Positions 25,547 through 34,327 of a stretch of 36,453 nucleotides of DNA are shown here, one piece after another; position 1 is the stretch's first letter, and every line of letters begins with the position of its first letter. Under the pieces are notes generated by a model. The model had not been told where the DNA came from. It saw nothing but the letters and a program-made list of their open reading frames with translations, and made no database searches. The position numbers and the translations under genes are program-made. The DNA is taken from assembly GCA_018693315.1 (NCBI GenBank), contig JABHLR010000001.1, forward strand, positions 1 to 36,453, written 5' to 3'. The stretch comes from an archaeon (GTDB lineage: Archaea > Nanobdellota > Nanobdellia > Pacearchaeales > GW2011-AR1).

Positions 25547-28500
25547 ATTTAAAATTTATGAGTTGTTTTATGATAATGTTGGTTGTGTTTGGAAGTTTCG
25601 CTCCTTTCGCTACGGCGGCGTTTGGTAATGCGGCTGCGAGTGGTGGGTTTTATTCGGGAGGGACGAGTTCTTCTGTGAATACTTGGCAGAGTAGTCGTCC
25701 GACGTTTGATGGATTCTATGCTGGATCGATGGATACTTACTGGCCGATTTTGTCTAATCTTAAGGAGGATCAGTGTGATTCGGTTACTAGTGATTTTATT
25801 ATAGCGATTCCTCCGATGGGGTGTTCCCCTACTGTTGTTAGGAGTGATTTACTTGCTGAGCAGAATGTTCCGGTATTTTGTCAGTTGTCAGCGATTCGTG
25901 TAAATCCTTTGATTGATGTGTCGACAATAAAGAGTATTTCATTTAAGGGAGATTATCCTGAAGAGGTTGCTGGAATTAGTTTTCATCCTGCCAAGGCTGC
26001 TGTTAGGAGCTATAAGACTTTGATTGGGAGTCCGATTGAGGAGAATATTGGTTATGTTGTGATTGTTTTGAAGAGGCAGCCGGATGAGAGGAATTTGGAG
26101 GAGTATGTTAGTGGGATGCTAACAGCGAGTGTTAGGTATGATGCGGAGGGTTCGTTTGGTGTCGGGGCTGCTGAGTATTATCTTGAGCCCGTTGGTGATG
26201 ATGAATGGAATAGAAGTTCTGCTGCGAAGTCTTCTTTTTGGGCGGGGAAGGGTTATGTTAGGGCGAAAAGTATTGATGATGATGGGGCTACTCTGGAAGT
26301 TTTGACTGATAAGGATAGTGTTTATCGGACTGTTACCCTGAAGGAGGGTGAGACTAGTAATAGAATTTATTATCCGGGTCAGTATTGTACGGCGGCTATG
26401 AAGTTGAAGTTGAACAAGATTGATAATAGCGAGGATATGGCGAGGATTGATATTGACGGTGATAATTATTGGGTTAGAAAGGGAAGTCGGTTACTTGGGG
26501 GGAAGTGTACTGTTAGAGATTTGAATGTGTTTCCTGGAAGTGCGGGGGAGATTGAGATTGCTTGTTCTGGGGAGAAGACGTTTAAGTTGGAGTTGGCGAA
26601 TCGAGAGGTTGTTTTGAATAATGGGACAAATGTTAGTGTTATGATTGGGGGGAGTATTAAGGGTAAAGATAAGAAGGATTATTATTTGGGGTATTATGGG
26701 AGCAATAAGAACTTGAATACTACCAGTGGAGAGTTTGTAGTTTTGTTTAATGATAAGTTGAATGAGGACGATGTTAGCGAGATTACTCGTGTTTTTGAGG
26801 GTTCTGATTTAAAGAGTGAAGAGGAGGTTGCTAGTGCACTTTTAGATAAAAAGATTTTTCGTAAGGATTATAGTAAGGTGATTATTCTTGGGAAGGGGGT
26901 GTATGATTCGAAGTCTGGAATCACATTTGATTCAATAAAAGGCAAGGATTCTTCGAGTAGGTATGATGCAGAAACAGGTGTTCCTAAGTATTTGAAACTT
27001 GGTCGTGATACGACTATGAGCTTGATTGATGATTTTGGTTCGGAGAAAAAAGAGAATGGTGAGGCGTGGGGAGAGAATGCTTTGTATGAGCAGATTAAGT
27101 TGGCTAGAGAAGCTGGTGATTCGGGCATGCAAGAGGAATTGATCCAGGTGTTTTTGCGGAAGTATCCTAAGAGTGCCAGTGTTGATCATATGAGGGATTT
27201 GAAGTTGGGGATTGATCGTTATGACCTTGGGACTTCGTCTAAGAATATTTTTATAAATAATTATAATTATAATATTCGTGTTAGTGGTTTTGTGACTGGA
27301 GGTGGTTATGAAGACACTGTTGATGTTCATGTTAATGGGAGAAGTTCTAAGAGCTTGAAGAGGAGTGAGATTTATGATGGAAGCTTGAATGAAATAGATG
27401 ATTCTAAAAATAAAACTACTACTGTTCCTCGTTTGACGGTTGTGGATATTGACGGGAGGAGCGCGAAGTTTAGTTATAGTTGGAGAGATGCGGATAAAGA
27501 TCGTGTGAGAAGTACTAGTTTTACTGTTAGCGTTGGTGATTCTAAGAATGTTGGAGGGACAGAGTTTAAAGTTAGTGATACGAATGTCAAAGAGGTTGCT
27601 TATGTTAGTTTGATCCCTGAAGTTAGGAATACGAAGACCGAGGCGAATTTTACTTTCAAGATTGGTATAGAGAAGAGGTTGTTTGAGATTAGTCCCGAGG
27701 CAGCGAAGAGAAAGGTGAAGAATTTGAATAAGAGTATTGCTGAGTGGGAGGATAGGATTGAGAAATTGGGAGGCTTGATTAAAGGATTGAAAGCTGCGTG
27801 TTTTGCGACCAGTACGGTTTTGACATTGAAGACGATGTTTAGTGGTTTTGTTAATGGGGAGGCTTTGGCGAGGGAGAGGGTTATGAGTGCGTTTAGGGAG
27901 AAGTGTCGGGCCGAGGGGGCGAAGTCGTCTGTTGAGTTGCAGAAGTGTTATAGTAGTGATAAATATAAGGATCAGATTGCGGCGGCGATTGCAAATTATG
28001 GAAGTAGTGTTAGCGCGGTTAATAAGGATGTGAAATGTGCTGAGAATGCTACGACTGTTGGTGGTGGATTTTTGGAGACGAAGGTTGTTAACACCGAGGC
28101 GTATGTTAATAGGTTGTCTACATGTGCTACGTTGAGTAATGATTGGAGTTATACGATTGGGGATATAGTTGTTACAAAAGCACATTTGACAGATGCTAGT
28201 GATTATCAGGCTGTTCTTTTGAAAGAGGAGGCTTGTAAGAAGCCGGGTGTTGCTTGTGATATGGCGACGGCTGAAATGAGGAAGGCGTTGAGTGATAATC
28301 TTGAGAGGATTAATGTCGATAGGTTTGTTGAGGATAATAATGAAGTTACTGGAGTTAAGGTTCCTGCTGCTGTTAGTTCGAATAAGGATGCTATTGTTCA
28401 GAAGGCGATTAGCGCGAAGGGCTCGAAGATGGTTCATGACGAGAAGAATTATTTGGTTCAGGTTTATGACCCGGAAGATGCGACTAAGAGATATTATATG

Positions 28501-31500
28501 GAGCTTACGAAGGATAAGAAAGTGATGGGCATTTATGATTTGAATGGAGAGGTTGTGGACGATAGTGATAGTTATCTTGAGAGAAGGGTTCTTGAGAAGT
28601 ATAGTTTTTATATTCCTGCCAGCGATGATGCTTCTTGTACGAATAAGATTGCGAGTCCGTTTGTTAGATATCATGAGGAGAACAATAAGCAAGGTTTCGC
28701 TGCGGTTGTGCCGTTCGATTTGAATAATGGTTGGTATGCTTATGTTGACAAGGGTGATTATACTGAGAGTGGAGTTGCTAACGCGTTTTGGATTTGTAGT
28801 GTTGGTGGTGATGGCACGATTGATAATGGTCCTAGTGGCGGAAAAGACAAGTGTGTTAGGATGAGTAGCAGTATTGGTTCGAATGTTTTGTTTACTCCTT
28901 GTCCGAAGAAGAGTAGTAGTGAGATTAAGAGAATGTATTCAAAGGCTGAGGCTGCGATTCGTGAGGCGAATAGGAATGGCCAGGGGATTACTGTTGATGG
29001 GAAGTTTGTTAGTAAGACTTCGCCGATTGGTCCGGCTTCGTCTGGAATTGAGTGTTCTGATTTTATGAGTGTTGAAGATTGTAATTTGATGTTTAATGTT
29101 TGTGATCCTGTGATTTGTCCGACGAGCAGATGTGATTTAGGAGGGGCGTTTCCTGTTGCGGATGTTATTCAGTCTGGGATTATTGGTTCGATTGCTTTGT
29201 GTCTGCCTAATTTTGGAAATCCTGCCGATGGTGGCGTTGCTGTTCCGATTTGTTTGTCGGGAGTTCATGCTGGCTTGGATTCTTATGTTTCGATTTTGAA
29301 GAGTCATCGGGATTGTCTTGTTAGGAATATTGAGACTGGGGAGTACACTGGAATTTGTGACGAGATTACTGCGGTTTACATGTGTGAGTTTTTCTGGGGG
29401 CAGATTTCTCCTATACTTGATCATTTGGCTGTGAAGTTTGTTGAGGCAATGTATACTGGGTTTCAGACTAGAGGTGGTGCTGAGTATTTGACAATTCAGA
29501 AGTCTTTTGATAATGTCGATAAGTCTGTTGATTATTTTACTTCGAATTATGCGGCTGGTGCGTTTAGGGCATTTGACATGAGGAGCGTTGAGGAAGTTGG
29601 TGGCACGGTTTGTAAGGGCTTTGTTGGTAGTAGTGTTCCGACTTCGGCTGATGCGCTTGACAGTCTCTTAGAGCCTGAGAGTCCGCCGCAGTTCTATGCT
29701 TACTTTAGTGAGAGTTTGTTCAGCGAGGCTACTGTTCCGTCGTCGAGTCACTATAAGGTTTATTATCATATTTATGCTGGCAATGATCGTGGTGCTCAGT
29801 ATAGGGTTTATTTGAAGAATCCTCCTGAGTCTAGTTATTATTCTACTCGGCAGATTTTGTTGGTTGATAGTGGGTATGCTGCGAAAGGTATTGCTGCTGA
29901 TGAGGCTGCTGATTTCACGGCGCCTTCTGGGTATAAGGAGTTGTGTGTGAGTATTAATGGTCAGGATGAGTGTGGGTTTGGGAGCGTGACGAGTGACTTT
30001 GGTTTGAATTATGCTTCGCAGGCCTTTGTTGCGGATCAGGCAGATGATAGGGCGATTCAGACTACTGAGGATTGCGTGACTACTTCGACTAGCATGTGGG
30101 GAATGGTTAATCCGAATTTGCAGGCTGGTGCTGAGAAGTCGATTAGTTTTCCTGGAGGTCCTCAGAATGATATTGCTGATACTGGTCTTGTGAGAATTTG
30201 TGCTAGTTCTAATCCTGAGCAGGGGATTGTTTCTGGGAATGATATTTATTGTAAGCCGAGTAAGAATGCTGAGGTTGGTGAGAATAAGACGATTGTGAAT
30301 CCAAGTTGTGGGGCTGGGAATTCTTGTAAAGATATTGAGGGCGATGCCAGTGTTGATGTTGGGATTTGTCATGGTGGGGATAATAAGAAGATGGTTAGTA
30401 CTGGGCGATGGGCTGATGTTGGATATTGTGATACACCGACGGTGAGGTGTTGGCTTGATAGTACTAGCGTTAAGGAGAATTTGGATTTATATGCGGCCGT
30501 TAATGGGATTGATAGCGTTGAGGATTTAGCTAGGAACGCTGAGGATTTGAAGGCGCTTGCGGAGCAGTATAAGGATGTTATGGAGAAGTTGAGGGTTCAG
30601 AAGGATAAGATTGAGAAATTGAAGGGTGATGATTTGAAGTTGTATGATGATTTGGAATTGAGCCCGGCCGCTAAGGATATTATTTTAGCTTTGGATCAGA
30701 TTGCGGGTGTTGGTAACAATAATGGTCAGGGTAGCAATGCGAATAAGGCTGAGGCTTTGTTTTTGAAGGTTAGTGTTTATCGGGCTGTTGTTGAGGCTCT
30801 GAGGTCCGCAAACCCTCACGTGAGGGCTGTTGGGAAGAGGCCACCGGTTGTTGTGTCGAGTGAGAGTGAGAGTTCTGGGGGGAATCTTGGTGATGTGGAG
30901 TTGGATTATGCTGATGAGCTGAAGGAGCGTTTCCCGGATAGGGGGATGGATATTGATATGTGGATTGCAGATGGTGGGAATGTTTATGATCTTGGTGAGT
31001 TTTTGGAGGCTGGAATACTTGATGATGTTTTGGCGGGTGATTCTGATTTTTCTAATGACCCGGCTGTGACTGTGAGTGAGCCTGAGGTTGAGGATGGGGT
31101 AGAAAGGGTTATTGATAGTGAAATTGAGGTTGGATTTGTTTTGAATGGTGATGAGATTAGGAATAATGGGGGACCTACAGGGATGAAGCTTGTTAATAAG
31201 GATGGTACTTTTTATAATATTGTTGAAACCAGTAGTGGGGAAAAGCTTGGAACTATTATTAATGGTGTTATTAGCGTTGGTGATAGGAGTAATGCTGATG
31301 ATTATTCGGTTGAAGTTGAAGCTAGTCTGCTTATTGGATGGAGATTTGATGATGATTCTGGGAAATTTGAGTTTGGTGAGGTTATTTCCAGTGAAGTTAG
31401 TAGTGCTGGCGAGGTGAGCGTTTCGAGTAATGAGGACGAGAGTATGAATGCTTTATTAGATGAAAAGAATATTCGCTTGCAGTTTTATGATGTTCCTTTG

Positions 31501-32622
31501 GGGGATGTTCTTGACGGTTTTGCAGGGGATTATCCTTTTTTGAGAGTTGATGAGTTTGCCTTTGATGGGACTGATTTAGGTGAGAAGAAGATTACTCTTG
31601 TAGAATCTGAGGAAGTTAGTCTTAGGGAAGCATTGGATAAGATTAGCGAGGTTAAGTATTATGTTGGTAATGGGATTGTTTTTGTTACTGCGGCTGATGG
31701 TGAGAGTATTGGTTCTATGGGTGCTAGTGTTTCGAGTAGCGAGGCTGGTGAAGAGGCTGTTGTTGCGGCTGGTGAAGAGGTTGTTGATGACGTGGAGGCT
31801 GTGTTGTTTAGGTCAGATTTGATGATAATACCAGAAGAGGTTAGGGTGGATTATTCTGATTATTTGCCAGAGGGGGCTTATTATTTCACTGGCAGTGATG
31901 GGAATATTTATGATCATGATGGGAATTTGTTAGGTGATTATAATTATTATGATATTTCTTTTGATGATGATGTTACTGAGCCTGTTGTTGCGGCTCCTGA
32001 AGAGGTTGCTGAGGTAGCGAGGCTTTCCGCCAAGAAATCGATTTCAGATTTTGATAGTTATTTGATTTCAGGTGATTGGTTGTATCGTGTTTCCAATGGG
32101 GAGATGATTAAAACCAAATTTTATATGGATGATGGTGGAAATTCAATTATGTTAGATGTTCCAGGTTTGTGGAATGAAAAGATTGGGGCAATTTCTTGGG
32201 GTCCCTATGAGGTCAGCGATAGGCATTTTGTGGCTAGAGGGGAAGTAAAAAGCGCTATTTCTTATAGTGAAGATGGTCAGGATATCTATATTGCGGAAGG
32301 AATTAGGGTTATGTATAGCGAATATTTTGATGTGGGTATTCTTTTAAGTAAGGGATTTTCTAATACAGGATATATAATTTCAAATGATTATTTTTACAGT
32401 TTTAGCGATATGCCTATAGGAAAAACTGAATTTTATATGGATGGTAAGGATACGATTATGATGGACATTCCTGGCTTTTTGAAATTTGATAAGACTGCTG
32501 GTTCGATTTATGAAGGCAAGATACATACTGGGACCTGGGGGAGGTTGCCAAGCTCGGTACATGGGGCGGAGGTTATTTATGATGATGATTCTGAGATAGG
32601 TTTTGTTTTAATAGGCAATTAG
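25543..32622 (+). CDS. Giant secreted/surface protein, 2359 aa, with a secretin-STN-like domain near the C-terminus
   Basis: Signal peptide MNLKFMSCFMIMLVVFGSFAPFATA; many Cys pairs; STN-like segment IRLQFYDVPLGDVLDGFAGDYPFLRVDEFAF…KKITLVESEEVSLREALDKISEVKYYVGNGIVFVTA; repeated C-terminal modules. Confidence 0.88.
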   Translation: MNLKFMSCFMIMLVVFGSFAPFATAAFGNAAASGGFYSGGTSSSVNTWQSSRPTFDGFYAGSMDTYWPILSNLKEDQCDSVTSDFIIAIPPMGCSPTVVRSDLLAEQNVPVFCQLSAIRVNPLIDVSTIKSISFKGDYPEEVAGISFHPAKAAVRSYKTLIGSPIEENIGYVVIVLKRQPDERNLEEYVSGMLTASVRYDAEGSFGVGAAEYYLEPVGDDEWNRSSAAKSSFWAGKGYVRAKSIDDDGATLEVLTDKDSVYRTVTLKEGETSNRIYYPGQYCTAAMKLKLNKIDNSEDMARIDIDGDNYWVRKGSRLLGGKCTVRDLNVFPGSAGEIEIACSGEKTFKLELANREVVLNNGTNVSVMIGGSIKGKDKKDYYLGYYGSNKNLNTTSGEFVVLFNDKLNEDDVSEITRVFEGSDLKSEEEVASALLDKKIFRKDYSKVIILGKGVYDSKSGITFDSIKGKDSSSRYDAETGVPKYLKLGRDTTMSLIDDFGSEKKENGEAWGENALYEQIKLAREAGDSGMQEELIQVFLRKYPKSASVDHMRDLKLGIDRYDLGTSSKNIFINNYNYNIRVSGFVTGGGYEDTVDVHVNGRSSKSLKRSEIYDGSLNEIDDSKNKTTTVPRLTVVDIDGRSAKFSYSWRDADKDRVRSTSFTVSVGDSKNVGGTEFKVSDTNVKEVAYVSLIPEVRNTKTEANFTFKIGIEKRLFEISPEAAKRKVKNLNKSIAEWEDRIEKLGGLIKGLKAACFATSTVLTLKTMFSGFVNGEALARERVMSAFREKCRAEGAKSSVELQKCYSSDKYKDQIAAAIANYGSSVSAVNKDVKCAENATTVGGGFLETKVVNTEAYVNRLSTCATLSNDWSYTIGDIVVTKAHLTDASDYQAVLLKEEACKKPGVACDMATAEMRKALSDNLERINVDRFVEDNNEVTGVKVPAAVSSNKDAIVQKAISAKGSKMVHDEKNYLVQVYDPEDATKRYYMELTKDKKVMGIYDLNGEVVDDSDSYLERRVLEKYSFYIPASDDASCTNKIASPFVRYHEENNKQGFAAVVPFDLNNGWYAYVDKGDYTESGVANAFWICSVGGDGTIDNGPSGGKDKCVRMSSSIGSNVLFTPCPKKSSSEIKRMYSKAEAAIREANRNGQGITVDGKFVSKTSPIGPASSGIECSDFMSVEDCNLMFNVCDPVICPTSRCDLGGAFPVADVIQSGIIGSIALCLPNFGNPADGGVAVPICLSGVHAGLDSYVSILKSHRDCLVRNIETGEYTGICDEITAVYMCEFFWGQISPILDHLAVKFVEAMYTGFQTRGGAEYLTIQKSFDNVDKSVDYFTSNYAAGAFRAFDMRSVEEVGGTVCKGFVGSSVPTSADALDSLLEPESPPQFYAYFSESLFSEATVPSSSHYKVYYHIYAGNDRGAQYRVYLKNPPESSYYSTRQILLVDSGYAAKGIAADEAADFTAPSGYKELCVSINGQDECGFGSVTSDFGLNYASQAFVADQADDRAIQTTEDCVTTSTSMWGMVNPNLQAGAEKSISFPGGPQNDIADTGLVRICASSNPEQGIVSGNDIYCKPSKNAEVGENKTIVNPSCGAGNSCKDIEGDASVDVGICHGGDNKKMVSTGRWADVGYCDTPTVRCWLDSTSVKENLDLYAAVNGIDSVEDLARNAEDLKALAEQYKDVMEKLRVQKDKIEKLKGDDLKLYDDLELSPAAKDIILALDQIAGVGNNNGQGSNANKAEALFLKVSVYRAVVEALRSANPHVRAVGKRPPVVVSSESESSGGNLGDVELDYADELKERFPDRGMDIDMWIADGGNVYDLGEFLEAGILDDVLAGDSDFSNDPAVTVSEPEVEDGVERVIDSEIEVGFVLNGDEIRNNGGPTGMKLVNKDGTFYNIVETSSGEKLGTIINGVISVGDRSNADDYSVEVEASLLIGWRFDDDSGKFEFGEVISSEVSSAGEVSVSSNEDESMNALLDEKNIRLQFYDVPLGDVLDGFAGDYPFLRVDEFAFDGTDLGEKKITLVESEEVSLREALDKISEVKYYVGNGIVFVTAADGESIGSMGASVSSSEAGEEAVVAAGEEVVDDVEAVLFRSDLMIIPEEVRVDYSDYLPEGAYYFTGSDGNIYDHDGNLLGDYNYYDISFDDDVTEPVVAAPEEVAEVARLSAKKSISDFDSYLISGDWLYRVSNGEMIKTKFYMDDGGNSIMLDVPGLWNEKIGAISWGPYEVSDRHFVARGEVKSAISYSEDGQDIYIAEGIRVMYSEYFDVGILLSKGFSNTGYIISNDYFYSFSDMPIGKTEFYMDGKDTIMMDIPGFLKFDKTAGSIYEGKIHTGTWGRLPSSVHGAEVIYDDDSEIGFVLIGN
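30813..30826. repeat. Perfect 14-bp palindrome CCCTCACGTGAGGG inside the giant CDS
   Basis: Direct reading; preceded by TCCGCAAA as in the 35.2-kb hairpin. Confidence 0.7.
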
Positions 32623-32680
32623 CTTTTTATTAGAAACAAGTAACTTTTTATACCAAATAATTCATTCAATATTATCCACT

Positions 32681-32763
32681 GAGGGAATGCCGGAGCGGTC
32701 AAACGGGCCAGGTTTAGGACCTGGTAGCTTATGCTTACGGGGGTTCGAATCCTCCTTCCCTCA
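32681..32763 (+). tRNA. tRNA-Leu (anticodon TAG), long variable arm
   Basis: GAGGGAA/TTCCCTC acceptor, anticodon arm CCAGG-TTTAGGA-CCTGG, variable arm, T arm GGGGG-TTCGAAT-CCTCC, A73. Confidence 0.95.
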
Positions 32764-32792
32764 TTTTTTTAGCGACTTATTAAAATATAGAA

Positions 32793-33728
32793 CTATTCTG
32801 CTTGTTTCTTTTTCTTTTTCTCGTTTTCTTTGATCTTGAGTTTGTCTTCGAGGTCTAGTCTTTCTAGGAGTTCTTTGTACCTGTTTCGGATTGTTACTTC
32901 TGTGATTCCTGCGACGTCGGCTACTTCTCGTTGGGTTTTCTTCTCATCGTTGATTAGAGCGGCTACATAGAGGGCTGCTGCCGCGATTCCTGCTGGTCCT
33001 CGGCCTGATGTTAGTTCTGATATCTCGGCTTTTTGTAAGATTTTTAGAGCTTCGTTTTGAGCTTGTGGTGAGAGATGTAGAGTTGAGGAAAATCTTGATA
33101 TATAATCTTTAGGCGAGGATGGGGTTACTTTTAGCCCGATTTTTCTGATGATGAATCTGTATGTTCGTCCGATTTCTTTTCGTTCGACTTCGGATGCGTT
33201 TGAGATTTCGTCTAGAGTTCTTGGGATATTATAGGATCTGCATGCTGCGTAGATGCAGGCTGCGATTACTGATTCCATTGAACGGCCTCTGACTAGTCCT
33301 CGCTGTAGTACGAAGTTGTAGATTCGTGCGGACTCGTCTCTTACTACTGAAGGTAAATCTAGGAATGATGCGACTCTTCGTAGTTCTGACATTGCTAGTC
33401 TTAGGTTTCTTTCGATTGAAGTTGATACTCTTTCTTGCCATTTTTTTAGACGTAGGTATTTTCGAGTTTGCTGTGTTGAATCTAACTTGTAGATGTCTGA
33501 TATTTCACCGACGTTTGTTGTCAGTCCTTTGTCGAATTTTTGTAGAGATATTGGTGCTCCGCCACGTGATTTTTTCTCAGATTTGTCGAATGATCGTAGT
33601 TCGTGAGAGGTGTCGACCATGTTTTCTTCGACGAGTAAGCCACATGCTCCGCATATTACTTCTCCCCTTGTTTCATCGTATATTAGTTTAGAACTGCTAC
33701 ACTCTGGACATTTTTTAGCATCGACCAT
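32793..33728 (-). CDS. tfb: Transcription initiation factor TFB (TFIIB homologue)
   Basis: CPECSSSKLIYDETRGEVICGACGLLVEENMVD zinc ribbon; two cyclin-like repeats (SVIAACIYAACRSYNIPRTLDEI; GIAAAALYVAALINDEKKTQREVADVAGITEVTIRNRYKEL). Confidence 0.97.
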   Translation of the reverse strand: MVDAKKCPECSSSKLIYDETRGEVICGACGLLVEENMVDTSHELRSFDKSEKKSRGGAPISLQKFDKGLTTNVGEISDIYKLDSTQQTRKYLRLKKWQERVSTSIERNLRLAMSELRRVASFLDLPSVVRDESARIYNFVLQRGLVRGRSMESVIAACIYAACRSYNIPRTLDEISNASEVERKEIGRTYRFIIRKIGLKVTPSSPKDYISRFSSTLHLSPQAQNEALKILQKAEISELTSGRGPAGIAAAALYVAALINDEKKTQREVADVAGITEVTIRNRYKELLERLDLEDKLKIKENEKKKKKQAE

Positions 33729-33802
33729 AGTAAGGTTTATAAAAGGTTTGGGTTTAAAAGCGTTTCGGTCTATGTGGCTTTGCGGGAATTAGTTTTTAGA
33801 AT

Positions 33803-34168
33803 TTAATCTAGAGGTAAAAGCGTGGCCTGGACATTTCCTTCTTGTGAGGGCCTGTTTGTTATTCTTGCCTTTCCGAGTTCTGTTTCGATGATTGCACCCT
33901 TAACTAGAATGTTCTGTCTTGCGAGAAAGGTATTTGATGGTGTTTCTAGAACGTTTTTGATTGCAGATTTCTTTGATTTTCCCTTTGCCATTACGTTTGC
34001 TATGTTGTTTGAGAAGGAAACTAGTTTTTTTGTCTTGCCTCGGCCTGCAATTAGCTTTGTTTTTGTGTCTCCGATTTTTACAACTCTGGTTTGGCTTTGC
34101 CTGCCTGTTAGTTTTTTCTTTTTTGGCTTCTTGTATCGTCCGCCAGATATTTTTCTTCCTGCTTTCAT
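33803..34168 (-). CDS. rps8e: Ribosomal protein S8e
   Basis: GRKISGGRYKKPKKKKLTGRQSQTRVVKIGDTKTKLIAGRGKTKKL…NPSN/TPSNTFLARQNILVKGAIIETELGKARITNRPSQEGNVQATLL. Confidence 0.93.
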   Translation of the reverse strand: MKAGRKISGGRYKKPKKKKLTGRQSQTRVVKIGDTKTKLIAGRGKTKKLVSFSNNIANVMAKGKSKKSAIKNVLETPSNTFLARQNILVKGAIIETELGKARITNRPSQEGNVQATLLPLD

Positions 34169-34247
34169 GGACTAAAAAGAAAAATTTGGTTTAAATACAT
34201 TTGGGTTTGGTTGTTTTGTTTAAAATTGTTAATTGTCGTTGGTAAAA

Positions 34248-34309
34248 TCTTGTGGTATAACTGATTTTTTGGTTGCTCATAATATTTATAAAGTGGTTAT
34301 ACCACAAGA
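34248..34309. promoter_or_regulatory. Perfect 14-bp inverted repeat flanking a TATA-like box upstream of the last CDS
   Basis: TCTTGTGGTATAAC (34248-34261) / GTTATACCACAAGA (34296-34309); spacer includes aatatttataaagtg. Confidence 0.75.
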
Positions 34310-34327
34310 ATATAGGCGTAAATATCT

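Noticed and set aside
25818-25829. Hairpin GGGG-TGTT-CCCC in the giant CDS
   Set aside because: Only 4 bp, lies in a Cys-containing N-terminal region (IPPMGCSPTVV) that looks like real protein sequence, and has no similarity to the other hairpins.
26932-28692. 586-aa minus-strand ORF antisense to the giant surface protein
   Set aside because: Same codon-bias shadow effect; no start context, no recognisable motif, lies fully within a convincing sense CDS.
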